Shown: one piece after another, positions 28,908-37,284 of the stretch
Numbering within the stretch: the first letter of the stretch is position 1
Layout of the letters: the number at the start of each line of letters is the position of its first letter
The notes under the pieces: model-generated
The model's database searches: none
What the model saw: the letters and a program-made list of their open reading frames with translations, nothing else
Told to the model about the DNA's origin: nothing
Translations under genes and position numbers: made by a program
NCBI RefSeq assembly: GCF_900299525.1
Contig: NZ_OMKA01000024.1
Coordinates: 186,001-250,000 of the forward strand
DNA: 64,000 nucleotides
Source of the DNA: Aquimarina sp. Aq78
Lineage (GTDB): Bacteria > Bacteroidota > Bacteroidia > Flavobacteriales > Flavobacteriaceae
Reading direction: 5' to 3'

Positions 28908-31900
28908 TTAATTTCTGTATTCTGAAGGGGTTTTTCCGAATTCCTTTCCATAAACTCTGGTAAAATACGCAGGATCTTTAAAGCCAGTTTGATAAGAAAT
29001 TTCTGCAATGGTTAGTTCCTTTTTACTCAATAACCTCTTAGCTTCTTGTAATCGTACACTTCTAATAAGTTTGGTAGGAGACATATTTGTTATGTTTCTA
29101 ACCTTTCTGAATAAATGTACCCTGCTGATATTTAATTGATCAGCTAACTGAGGAACACTAAAGTCATCATTATCCATATTTTTATGCACGATCTTAATAA
29201 CTGATTGTATAAAGGCATCAATATTTTTATGATTAGAATTTGGGCTAAAATCTCCTTGTTGGTATTTTTCTCGTAATTTATTTTGGGTATCAATTAAATG
29301 ATTTACTCGTATCAACAATTCTTCTCGATCAAATGGTTTAGTAAGATAGGCATCTGCACCAATTTTTAGTCCCTCTAATTGGTTATCCTGACTTGTTTTT
29401 GCGGTTAATAAGATAAGAGGGATATGGTTAGTAGCTAGATGTTCTCGAATCGCACTCCCTAATTGTAATCCATTCCATTCTGGCATCATTACATCAGAAA
29501 TAACTAAGTCTGGGATATGTTTCTGGCACAATTGCCAGGCATCACGGCCATTGGTTGCAGTAAGCAATCGGTACGTCGGTGCTAAACAAAATCTAATATA
29601 TGCCGTAACCTCCTGATGGTCCTCGGCAATAAGGATTAAGGATTTAGACATTTCTTCTAAGACTTGAACGCTTGTTTTTATTATACCTTCTGGTTCATGA
29701 GTTATTTTTGTTCCTGGGATCAGTACCTTAAAGTCGCTTCCCTTCCCTTTTTTACTTTCTACGGTAATTTCTCCACCCATGAGTTCTACCAACTCCTTAG
29801 TCAATGCCAATCCTAAACCTATTCCTTTAATTCCACCTGTTCGCTCTTGGGCAAAAGAATCAAATAGATGGGGCATGAATTCAGCAGATATCCCTATTCC
29901 TGTATCACTTACACAAAGTTGAATCATAGGTTGTGGCTTAGCATCTATAAAATCAACAGTTACTATTACATTTCCTCCTTTTTTCGTATACTTAATAGCA
30001 TTAGATATCAAGTTTGCTGTAATTTTCTGCCATTTATCTTCGTCATAGGAAGTATACAGGGTATCCTTGGATGTAAAAAACTGAAGTTGTACTTGATTAG
30101 ATGCAGCTAACGAAGAAAAAGACTTTAATATATAACGTTGAAAAGCAATAAAATCTCCAACAGTATTTTGTATTGTTAGTCGATTCTTTTTCATTTGGGC
30201 AATTTCCAAGATCTGGCCAACCTGTTTTGATAAGTGATTGGTTTGATTTTGTATCTGTGTAAAATGTGTGTCAAGTTGATTATTGAGTCGACCGGGTAAT
30301 TTATGTTTCATTTGATCTACGGCGCCTAATATAACGGTTAAAGGAGTTCTAAACTCGTGTGCAATCTGAGTAAACCATCGTGTTTTGGTTTGCGATAGCT
30401 CTTTAAAATGTATTTTTTCGGAGACTGCTATTTTTCTTCGTAATTGCAAACCATATCCTGTAAATAGTAGTATGGCTATACATAATACATATAATGAGTA
30501 GGTTAAATTTGTTTGATACCACGGAGGAATTACCCGAATATGAATTGGATCATGAACGCTACGCCAACTATCATTAACATCAAATGCTTCTGCTAGTAAC
30601 TTGTAGGTACCTTTAGGCACATTGGATATAATAATTGTCCCACTTTTTTGAATTGGTAGCCAATCTTTATGATACCCCTCTAGTTGAAACCGATATCGAA
30701 CATTTTGTGGTTCTTTGTATGTTAGTGCAGAAAATTGATACGTAATACTTTGATCTTTTGATGTAACCTTAATAGGGTTCTCTTTTGAAGCTCCTTCTGA
30801 AGGGAAACGAAAAACTTGTAGTGTATCGGATTGATGTTTGGTATAGGACAACCACTTTAAATTAGGTTTAATTTTAGGCCGTTGTGTGACTTGATCTGGA
30901 TGAAAATATTGCACCCCACTAGTACTTCCCATCCAAATATATCCTTTTTCATTCTGAAAAACGGAACTTAATAACATAGAATTATCATACAAACCATCTC
31001 TTGTAGTATAGGTGCGATATTCATTGTTCTCCGGTTCAAAAGAAGTAATTCCATTACTGACCGTACTTAACCAAAGAGTTCCATTTTTATCACTGGTTAC
31101 ATTTAGAATTTTATCATCTGGCATTTGATCATTTCTTATAAACCGTTGAAATTGTTCTCGCTGGGGATCAAAACAATTTAACCCTCCATCTGTTCCTATC
31201 CACAGTTTTCCATCATTACTCTGATGAATGGATTGTATCAAATTAGAGCTTATACTATAAGGGTCGTCTTTGTCATAAAGAAACTGTTGATATTTAGGGG
31301 GTCTGTTTTTATCAAGAGTACTAATATTTGAGATTTTGATAAGCCCTTCACTCATAGTTCCTATCCATAAATTATCAATATTATCTATTAGCATATCTAT
31401 AATACGAAGACCGAGGTCAACACCGTTCTTTTTTAGAGAGACTGCAAAATAATCCTGATCTTTTAGATCATAGGCCACCATATAATTCCATTCGGCAATC
31501 CATAGCCGCTTATTTTTATCTTCTACGATTCGCCAACAGCTAATAGATGGTAATGTTATAGGAATCTTCTCAACAGATTTAGTATTTGTATCTATTTTCA
31601 GCAATGATATTATCTTAGCACTTTTAGTGGGAATTGCATAAAGAAAATCATCACTAGTACAGTGCATCGCTATTATTCTGTCTTTGTAGATCAATTGAGG
31701 TTTTTCCATGGTTTCTTTTTTCCATACATATAAACCTTCTGAGGTTGCAAACCAAACTTGCTCATTGCACTCCACAATTTCTCGAACCCCTCCTAGAGTT
31801 ATTCCCAATTTCTCTAACATTGGATGTCTAAAGGTTTTATGTGGAATAAGCTGAAAAACTCCAAGATTAGTCCCTATCCAGTAATTATCTTCCTTATCCT

Positions 31901-32831
31901 GAAACATACAATGAGCATTTAACCTATCCGAAAGATTAAAATTTAATAAAGAAGATAGTTCAAAAGATTCTTGTAATTGAAGGTCATGAGAAAATCTCCA
32001 TATCCATTGCCCTCCGTTAACCCAAATCTGATCAGCTTTATCCTGAAAGATAAATGGTTTGCTATATGTAGTGGGAGCAAATGTGGTTTTAAATGACAAA
32101 TTCTCTTGATACCATGTATTCTTTATTTCTTTGAGAAGATATAAAGTATGATCTGCAAAAGCGAGAATACTATCTTTTTGTATCCTGAAAACAGCTGTAA
32201 CATTTTTATCTTTTAACAGTGGTAATTGATACGTGCTGTCTTTTTCTACAATGAATATTCCTTTTGGTGTTGTCAGCAAAGGAGTAGCACCGCTAAATAC
32301 AGAAATATCCGAGACTCTGTATTTATACAACTGTTTTAGATTTTTAGATTCGGGATTATAACAAAAAGCACCGCTTGAAGAAGAAATCCAAAGGTTTTCC
32401 CCTTCATCTTTAGCTAATTTATTAATAACAACAATTTCTTCTTCGATTTTAGACTGAGATAATGGACTGGAAAACAGTTCTAAGTACGGATCCATTTGAT
32501 TTAAACCATTGCCATGAGTACCTAAAAAGAATTGTTTATTCTTAAGTTGAATGACTGACCTCACCCAATTAGCGCCAAGACTCATAGTGTCGCCTGGACG
32601 ATAGGTATAGGCTGTAAAATCTTCACCGTCAAATCGATTTAATCCGTTCTGAGTAGCACACCAAATGAAACCATCTTGATCTTGAAAAATTTCTGATATC
32701 CAGTTATTCGACAAGCCATTGAAAATATCGTAGTGTCTTACATAGTATGAATTTTGCTCTTGAGAAAAAACTTCTGAACAATGCATCAAAAAACATACAC
32801 TAAGTACTAATAATATATTGATCCATTTCAT
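28908..32831 (-). CDS. Hybrid two-component system regulator (HTCS), complete
   Basis: 1307 residues. Signal peptide 1-24. A reg_prop beta-propeller (about 30-660) shows many repeats such as DQDGFIWCATQNGLNRFDG. A Y_Y_Y domain (about 700-765) and a membrane helix (about 775-795) follow. HisKA has the phosphoacceptor His in IAHEFRTPLT, and HATPase has NLISNAIKY and DTGIGIS. The receiver has LVISDVMMPEW with its Asp, and an AraC-type HTH ends the protein. It should sense a glycan in the periplasm and activate genes directly. No PUL lies next to it here; the esterase gene 200 bases downstream is on the same strand. Confidence 0.95.
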   Translation of the reverse strand: MKWINILLVLSVCFLMHCSEVFSQEQNSYYVRHYDIFNGLSNNWISEIFQDQDGFIWCATQNGLNRFDGEDFTAYTYRPGDTMSLGANWVRSVIQLKNKQFFLGTHGNGLNQMDPYLELFSSPLSQSKIEEEIVVINKLAKDEGENLWISSSSGAFCYNPESKNLKQLYKYRVSDISVFSGATPLLTTPKGIFIVEKDSTYQLPLLKDKNVTAVFRIQKDSILAFADHTLYLLKEIKNTWYQENLSFKTTFAPTTYSKPFIFQDKADQIWVNGGQWIWRFSHDLQLQESFELSSLLNFNLSDRLNAHCMFQDKEDNYWIGTNLGVFQLIPHKTFRHPMLEKLGITLGGVREIVECNEQVWFATSEGLYVWKKETMEKPQLIYKDRIIAMHCTSDDFLYAIPTKSAKIISLLKIDTNTKSVEKIPITLPSISCWRIVEDKNKRLWIAEWNYMVAYDLKDQDYFAVSLKKNGVDLGLRIIDMLIDNIDNLWIGTMSEGLIKISNISTLDKNRPPKYQQFLYDKDDPYSISSNLIQSIHQSNDGKLWIGTDGGLNCFDPQREQFQRFIRNDQMPDDKILNVTSDKNGTLWLSTVSNGITSFEPENNEYRTYTTRDGLYDNSMLLSSVFQNEKGYIWMGSTSGVQYFHPDQVTQRPKIKPNLKWLSYTKHQSDTLQVFRFPSEGASKENPIKVTSKDQSITYQFSALTYKEPQNVRYRFQLEGYHKDWLPIQKSGTIIISNVPKGTYKLLAEAFDVNDSWRSVHDPIHIRVIPPWYQTNLTYSLYVLCIAILLFTGYGLQLRRKIAVSEKIHFKELSQTKTRWFTQIAHEFRTPLTVILGAVDQMKHKLPGRLNNQLDTHFTQIQNQTNHLSKQVGQILEIAQMKKNRLTIQNTVGDFIAFQRYILKSFSSLAASNQVQLQFFTSKDTLYTSYDEDKWQKITANLISNAIKYTKKGGNVIVTVDFIDAKPQPMIQLCVSDTGIGISAEFMPHLFDSFAQERTGGIKGIGLGLALTKELVELMGGEITVESKKGKGSDFKVLIPGTKITHEPEGIIKTSVQVLEEMSKSLILIAEDHQEVTAYIRFCLAPTYRLLTATNGRDAWQLCQKHIPDLVISDVMMPEWNGLQLGSAIREHLATNHIPLILLTAKTSQDNQLEGLKIGADAYLTKPFDREELLIRVNHLIDTQNKLREKYQQGDFSPNSNHKNIDAFIQSVIKIVHKNMDNDDFSVPQLADQLNISRVHLFRKVRNITNMSPTKLIRSVRLQEAKRLLSKKELTIAEISYQTGFKDPAYFTRVYGKEFGKTPSEYRN

Positions 32832-33128
32832 TTAGTTTAATTAATTATTAGGTATATACGATAAACCCGTTAAATGAAGAGAATAACAATAATTAAATTA
32901 ATTATTATTTGTTTTATATACAAAACGGTATGAGATCAAATCTAGAAACACTTTTTTTAAATTACAAAGGGTAAATACCCCATATTTATGCGCTCTTTGC
33001 CTGTTCAAGAAATTGCAACTTGTGGCCGTGATTGTGAAAATGATCGAGTTCAAACTTCTAAAACAAATCGTGCAATAATGATACCATGCTCTGTTTTTAA
33101 GTATAGAAATGTATCAAAAACAAAAAAA

Positions 33129-33188
33129 ATCCTTGCAAACACTAGTATTTACAAGGGACTTTAATTAGTAGTGACCCCCAGAGGGATT
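33129..33188 (-). repeat. Terminator hairpin plus degenerate tRNA 3' end (scar copy 2)
   Basis: It has the same architecture as 24239-24297: a tRNA-end-like AATCCCTCTGGGGGTCAC, then the shared spacer (ACTACTAATTAAA) and a CCCTTGTAAAT...GCAAGGA hairpin, followed on the minus strand by a T run. Both copies face the same way and bound about 8.9 kb. Confidence 0.55.
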
Positions 33189-33569
33189 AACTAAAGTTGA
33201 TCCCGTTCAGCTATCCTTTGCAAATACCAAGCTATCTTAAGTGCTCAAATTCAGTAATTTATCCTAATTTTAAAATCAAAAACTATATGTCATACTGTTA
33301 AATATTTTTAGTACTATTCTAATGAGTGTCATTTCGTTTGGAACGTGTTTCTAAGAACACATAATTATCAAGGATCATTCCCAAAAAGTTATGTTTAGGC
33401 AAAAACCGGAGTTATGTTAGGCATATCTAATGCTATGTATGACGAAAATAAAATGTGATTAATGGAAACGAACATTCATACAGAGCAAGAACATAAAAAA
33501 GACTAAATTCTTAATCATACTAATTTTGAAAAAGTATTTGAGTTTTTTCAGGGGTATGTAATTGAGTCG

Positions 33570-33590
33570 TCACCCTGAACTTGTTTCAGG
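33570..33590. repeat. Short palindrome of the CCCTGAA dispersed repeat family
   Basis: CCCTGAACTTGTTTCAGGG forms a perfect 7-bp stem. It belongs to the same broad class as the elements near 13909 and 40684. Confidence 0.5.
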
Positions 33591-33839
33591 GTCTTATAAG
33601 TTGCTTTTATTCAACAACTCTGAAGCACAGTCTTAGTATAGTTCAAAATAAGAGTTATTTACAAAACCTTATGACTTAACTCAAAATCCCGATGTGGATG
33701 GTTGGAAAACTCTGGTATATTTCTGCGCCAACCATTCTTCAGAGTAGAATTTCGCCCTATATTTCTTTCTCCTAGACCCTTCTAGTCTACCCCATTTTTG
33801 AATTCCCTTTTGTGAGTATTTATCTCTATGAATTGAGGA

Positions 33840-34643
33840 TTAAGCAATATCCTGCATAAGTATTGTAACTTCGCTAATTGATGCATTTAGGTAAAGTGCT
33901 AATAGTGTTGGAGCCTCATTTTCATTCCCATTATTTTGCATAATATTGTGAAGCCCTGATGATAGAAACGCTAAGGTATTTTTTACCCCTGACAATGCGC
34001 CTATGCATAACCCAAAACTATCTTGAGTCATTTTAATCTGATCTCGAGATGCTTGTAATCCTTCAAGCTGCGCCTTACTCTTCGATGCCTTTTTACTAGC
34101 ATTACTTGCTTTGGTACTCCACGACGTAAAAAGTCCTGTTGCAGTGGCCAAGCCTGCTAATCCAAAGGGGCCAAGTGCCAAAAAATAATAGCGTTCCTTT
34201 TCATATTTTTTTGCCTTATCCTTGGCTTTTTGAGCTTCGACCCTAATCTTAGCATCTTCAATTTCTAATGCTTTAAAATGCTTATGTAATTCTTGTGAAT
34301 AAGAAAAAAAATGTTCTTGAATAATGTAATTCTTTTTTAACTCTTCGTTAAGACAATGATTCGCTTCAAATACCATCTTATCAACCCTGGATAGCAATAA
34401 CAAACATTTTTCTTTATCGGTATAGACCATTGATAATGCTTGTAACAAATCATTATGTATAGATTTTGCTTGTTTTTGTAACAATTTTTGAACATTCTGA
34501 ATTGAAGAAACGCTTTCATCAATAATGAGCAATGCTTGTTGTTTGATTTTTTCAGATTCAACTGGTAATGTTTCCCCTTTACTAAGTTGAACTTGGTACT
34601 CCTTAATTACGTTAACAAGCTGTGATAAATACCCTTTTACCAT
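33840..34643 (-). CDS. Putative third component of a tripartite alpha-helical pore-forming toxin
   Basis: 267 residues, almost entirely predicted helix, with no signal peptide. Heptad-like helices (1-150) are followed by one hydrophobic hairpin (about 152-172, FLALGPFGLAGLATATGLF), then a Lys/Ala-rich helix and a C-terminal helical part. The layout (long helices around one hydrophobic head) fits the small C-type component of ClyA-superfamily tripartite toxins such as AhlC or SmhC, but I see no diagnostic motif, so this rests largely on position after two HBL-like genes. A dispersed palindromic element separates it from the second gene. Confidence 0.5.
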   Translation of the reverse strand: MVKGYLSQLVNVIKEYQVQLSKGETLPVESEKIKQQALLIIDESVSSIQNVQKLLQKQAKSIHNDLLQALSMVYTDKEKCLLLLSRVDKMVFEANHCLNEELKKNYIIQEHFFSYSQELHKHFKALEIEDAKIRVEAQKAKDKAKKYEKERYYFLALGPFGLAGLATATGLFTSWSTKASNASKKASKSKAQLEGLQASRDQIKMTQDSFGLCIGALSGVKNTLAFLSSGLHNIMQNNGNENEAPTLLALYLNASISEVTILMQDIA

Positions 34644-34683
34644 TTTGATTTCTATGAATAAGTTTAATTATACTAAATTGAGT

Positions 34684-34731
34684 AAAGAGGTTGCCTAACC
34701 TATATGAATTATTTAAGTAGACAACCTCTTT
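34684..34731. terminator. Strong hairpin between second and third toxin genes
   Basis: An 11-base arm AAAGAGGTTGC pairs with the near-perfect complement ending in ACAACCTCTTT, with a loop of about 26 bases. It could attenuate transcription into the third gene, changing component ratios, or simply be the end of the inserted element. Confidence 0.45.
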
Positions 34732-34755
34732 GGGTTAAATCATACCAGTTCTTAT

Positions 34756-34889
34756 ATGAAATTACCGAAATATGAATTGAATTATTTTTGGTTCAGACGA
34801 AAAAGAAAATTTAGGGATAGCAGCGCTATCGATGCATTTTATTTTGAAGCATGTACTAAAAAGAAACGATTTTAGTCGGTAATTTCATT
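34756..34889. repeat. Palindrome-ended intergenic element (MITE-like) inside the toxin operon
   Basis: Perfect 11-bp inverted repeats (GAAATTACCGA at 34758-34768 and TCGGTAATTTC at 34876-34886) bound about 130 bp. Inside is a smaller perfect hairpin, GATAGC-AGC-GCTATC. It has no coding capacity and resembles repeats I recall from other flavobacterial genomes. Confidence 0.55.
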
Positions 34890-34907
34890 TGAGAAAAGGT
34901 ATTATTA

Positions 34908-35978
34908 CTAGCTTACCTTCTCTAGGTAATCAATAACGGTTTCTCCTTCTGGCAAGGTAATGGTCACAACACCCGCCAATTGTTGGGTAATCGTTGTTAT
35001 AGTGTCTTGTAAATCCGCTATTTCATTATTAGCACTATTTAAAAAGAAAGTTCTAGCCTCATCAGTACTAGTGATACCATTTGTTAAATCATTGATCAAA
35101 CGGTCTAAATTTACTGATACATCCTTCCAAATAGTCGTCATTCCTTCAGACGCTTCTGCTGCGATTTTAGCTTGATCTGATAGACTGTCCATTACAGATT
35201 CGATACCTCCCAATAGCAAGATTTCTTGTTCCAATGTTGCTTTAGATTGAAATAAACCGTTTTTTTGATTGTATAAATCCTTCAATTCTATAATAGAAGC
35301 AGCCAGTAAAGCTCCACCTGCAGCTACAGTAACAACCCCTCCAGCAATCAGTTCGGCTCCAACGGGCGAAGCAATAGCACCCATACCAATCATCACGGCT
35401 CCCCCTGCAATAGCAATCCCTTCACCAACAATGGCTGAAATTTGCGCATTGATACTACGATCGATAGACTTAAGTTCATCAGATATATCTGCTAGCTCTC
35501 CTTGGTCCCCTGAGATCATTTCATTTGCTTTTTGTGCTAATTCATTAAATGCAATGGCATCTGCTTTTAGTCGAATACTTAAATCATTTAACCCTTGTAC
35601 TATGGTTTCACTATTTCTACGGTTATTCTCAGTGAGGCCTTTAATTACCGTAAGTACAGATAACCATTGATCTACGGTAGCCCCCTCTGGTAAGGTAACA
35701 GGTACCACACGATAGACTGTAAAATAACTCTTAAGGTCAGATAGCGAGCTGATGATTTTAGGGTTTATGTCATTTAAGTAACTATTGGCACTTTCTTTAG
35801 CGTTCTCAATACTATCATTTATACTATTCTGTATACCTACTAAATCTTCAGATGAAGAAAAGTCTAAGTTCGGTTGCTGTAAAATAGAGTTACAATAACT
35901 CTGTAATACAAGACCATTTGTAGTCGTTTCTTTTTGTGAGGTTTCTATATTTTTTATATGATTTCTTAAAATTTCCAT
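34908..35978 (-). CDS. HBL/NHE-like alpha-helical pore-forming toxin component (second gene)
   Basis: 356 residues without a signal peptide. The N-terminal helices (TTNGLVLQSYCNSILQQP, then NAKESANSYLNDINPKI) match the Bacillus HBL/NHE family layout. A hydrophobic head at about 183-232 (two Gly/Ala-rich stretches separated by a turn) should form the membrane-inserting hairpin. Helices after it pack back along the tail. It is a clear paralogue of the neighbouring 362-residue protein. In tripartite toxins of this superfamily the components assemble in sequence on target membranes. Export without a signal peptide is also seen in that superfamily. Confidence 0.75.
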   Translation of the reverse strand: MEILRNHIKNIETSQKETTTNGLVLQSYCNSILQQPNLDFSSSEDLVGIQNSINDSIENAKESANSYLNDINPKIISSLSDLKSYFTVYRVVPVTLPEGATVDQWLSVLTVIKGLTENNRRNSETIVQGLNDLSIRLKADAIAFNELAQKANEMISGDQGELADISDELKSIDRSINAQISAIVGEGIAIAGGAVMIGMGAIASPVGAELIAGGVVTVAAGGALLAASIIELKDLYNQKNGLFQSKATLEQEILLLGGIESVMDSLSDQAKIAAEASEGMTTIWKDVSVNLDRLINDLTNGITSTDEARTFFLNSANNEIADLQDTITTITQQLAGVVTITLPEGETVIDYLEKVS

Positions 35979-36007
35979 GACTTTGTTTTTAGTAATTAAA
36001 AAATTCT

Positions 36008-37096
36008 CTAGGCAGCCGTTGCTTGCTCTGCTAAATGCACTGCATATTCCCCAACATTCATATCTTCAGCACTAACGCTTACATTTACACCTGCCATTTG
36101 TTGTTTTATCAAACTAACATCTTCAAGAATGAATGGAATGGTTTCATTTGCAGCTGTTAAAAATAATTGTCTAACACTATCGGTACTAATAATACCATTT
36201 TGAAGATTAAGAGACAGATTATCTAAATCACTATTAATAGAAACCCACGCATTTTTCATTTGGCTGGTAGCTGTCACTGCTTCTGAAGCTCCAAAACCTA
36301 AAGAACTATAGCCACTTTTAATCCCTTCGGCTAAGTTGACCTCACTTGTTAGTGAAGATTTTTGTTGTAACACTGAAGCTTTTGCATCATAGAGACCTTT
36401 AAGCGTAAGAGCACTGGCTACGGTACCTCCTATACCTGTCACTGTAACGGCCACACCACCAGCAATTAATGGGATAGACCCTCCTGCCGAAAAAGGAGTC
36501 CCAATGGCTCCTACACCAATCATAACTACTCCACCTACAATGGCTAGTCCGCTAATAACAGTGCCAGCAATGGTGCCTGCAATTTGTTTATCAAGATCTT
36601 TAATATTTTTATCTAAAGAGGCTAACATACCGTTGTTACCCCCAACGATAGCGTTGAGGTCATTAATCGTTTTATTAAAAAATGCCACATCTGTATTTAT
36701 ATTCGAATTTAAATTCCCCAAGTCTATGATAACGAGATCACTGGCTTCAATAAAGGTATCTGTTTGACTTTTCATAGCTTGTAAAATACTTAACCATTGT
36801 GCTTCGGTAGCATCAGGTGGAAGGACTGTAGGTACCGCTGAATACAAATTATAGAAATTCGAAATACTACTAATATTACTTATAATATTATTCTGGATAC
36901 CATTAAGATAGGTTTTCGCATTGTCTTTAGCGTTTTGCAACCCATCATTTATATTAGTTTGGATCTTTGATAAATTGGTGAATTCTGAAAAATCAACAAA
37001 AGGTTGTTGTAAAATGCTATTACAGTAGCCTTGCAGTACAAGACCTTGAGTTGTTTGTGTTTTTGCGGCTTCAATAGTCGGATCTGAAAATGTCAT
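36008..37096 (-). CDS. HBL/NHE-like alpha-helical pore-forming toxin component (first gene)
   Basis: 362 residues, first gene of the toxin operon, 29 bases before its paralogue. It shares with the latter the opening TTQGLVLQGYCNSILQQP and the AKDNAKTYLNGI region, a conserved P-x-x-L-P-x-x-A-T-x-x-QWLS segment near 92-108, and a hydrophobic head at about 172-232. It lacks a signal peptide. Sequence similarity within the pair is strongest in the N-terminal third and weaker in the head, as expected for components with different membrane roles. A long 5' leader with an inverted repeat precedes it. Confidence 0.75.
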   Translation of the reverse strand: MTFSDPTIEAAKTQTTQGLVLQGYCNSILQQPFVDFSEFTNLSKIQTNINDGLQNAKDNAKTYLNGIQNNIISNISSISNFYNLYSAVPTVLPPDATEAQWLSILQAMKSQTDTFIEASDLVIIDLGNLNSNINTDVAFFNKTINDLNAIVGGNNGMLASLDKNIKDLDKQIAGTIAGTVISGLAIVGGVVMIGVGAIGTPFSAGGSIPLIAGGVAVTVTGIGGTVASALTLKGLYDAKASVLQQKSSLTSEVNLAEGIKSGYSSLGFGASEAVTATSQMKNAWVSINSDLDNLSLNLQNGIISTDSVRQLFLTAANETIPFILEDVSLIKQQMAGVNVSVSAEDMNVGEYAVHLAEQATAA

Positions 37097-37121
37097 ACTT
37101 ATAAATATTTAAATTTAAAAT

Positions 37122-37151
37122 CTTAGAGAAGAATATGTGTACCCCTCTAAG
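37122..37151 (-). promoter_or_regulatory. Inverted repeat in the leader of the toxin operon
   Basis: CTTAGAG and CTCTAAG (7 bp, perfect) are separated by 16 bases, 26 bases upstream of the first toxin start. It could be an mRNA hairpin or a dyad operator for the adjacent LytTR regulator. Confidence 0.3.
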
Positions 37152-37284
37152 AATTGGTTGTTCAATATTATATAAGTTGTTTGTTTTTAGCATCTAAAAC
37201 CTTCGTGAAAGCGAAAAATAGAGGTTGAATAGGAAATATTAAAGGTGAGTTTCTTGGGTTAAGATTCGTAAAAGACTATTTGTT

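Larger units (their letters stand above)
32832..33839. other. Gene-free kilobase between HTCS and toxin operon
   Basis: No intact gene. It contains the second tRNA-like scar (33129-33188), a perfect CCCTGAA/TTCAGGG hairpin of a common flavobacterial dispersed repeat (33570-33590), and a minus-strand frame (33681-33839) that continues in phase after the stop of the third toxin gene. Confidence 0.5.

Noticed and set aside
34741..34893. CRISPR array or riboswitch in the toxin operon gap
   Set aside because: There is one palindrome-ended unit, not regularly spaced repeats, and no known riboswitch core.
34960..35670. Two plus-strand frames opposite the second toxin gene
   Set aside because: They are antisense shadows of a gene with clear family features; Pro/Ala-rich composition reflects the complement of Gly/Ala codons.
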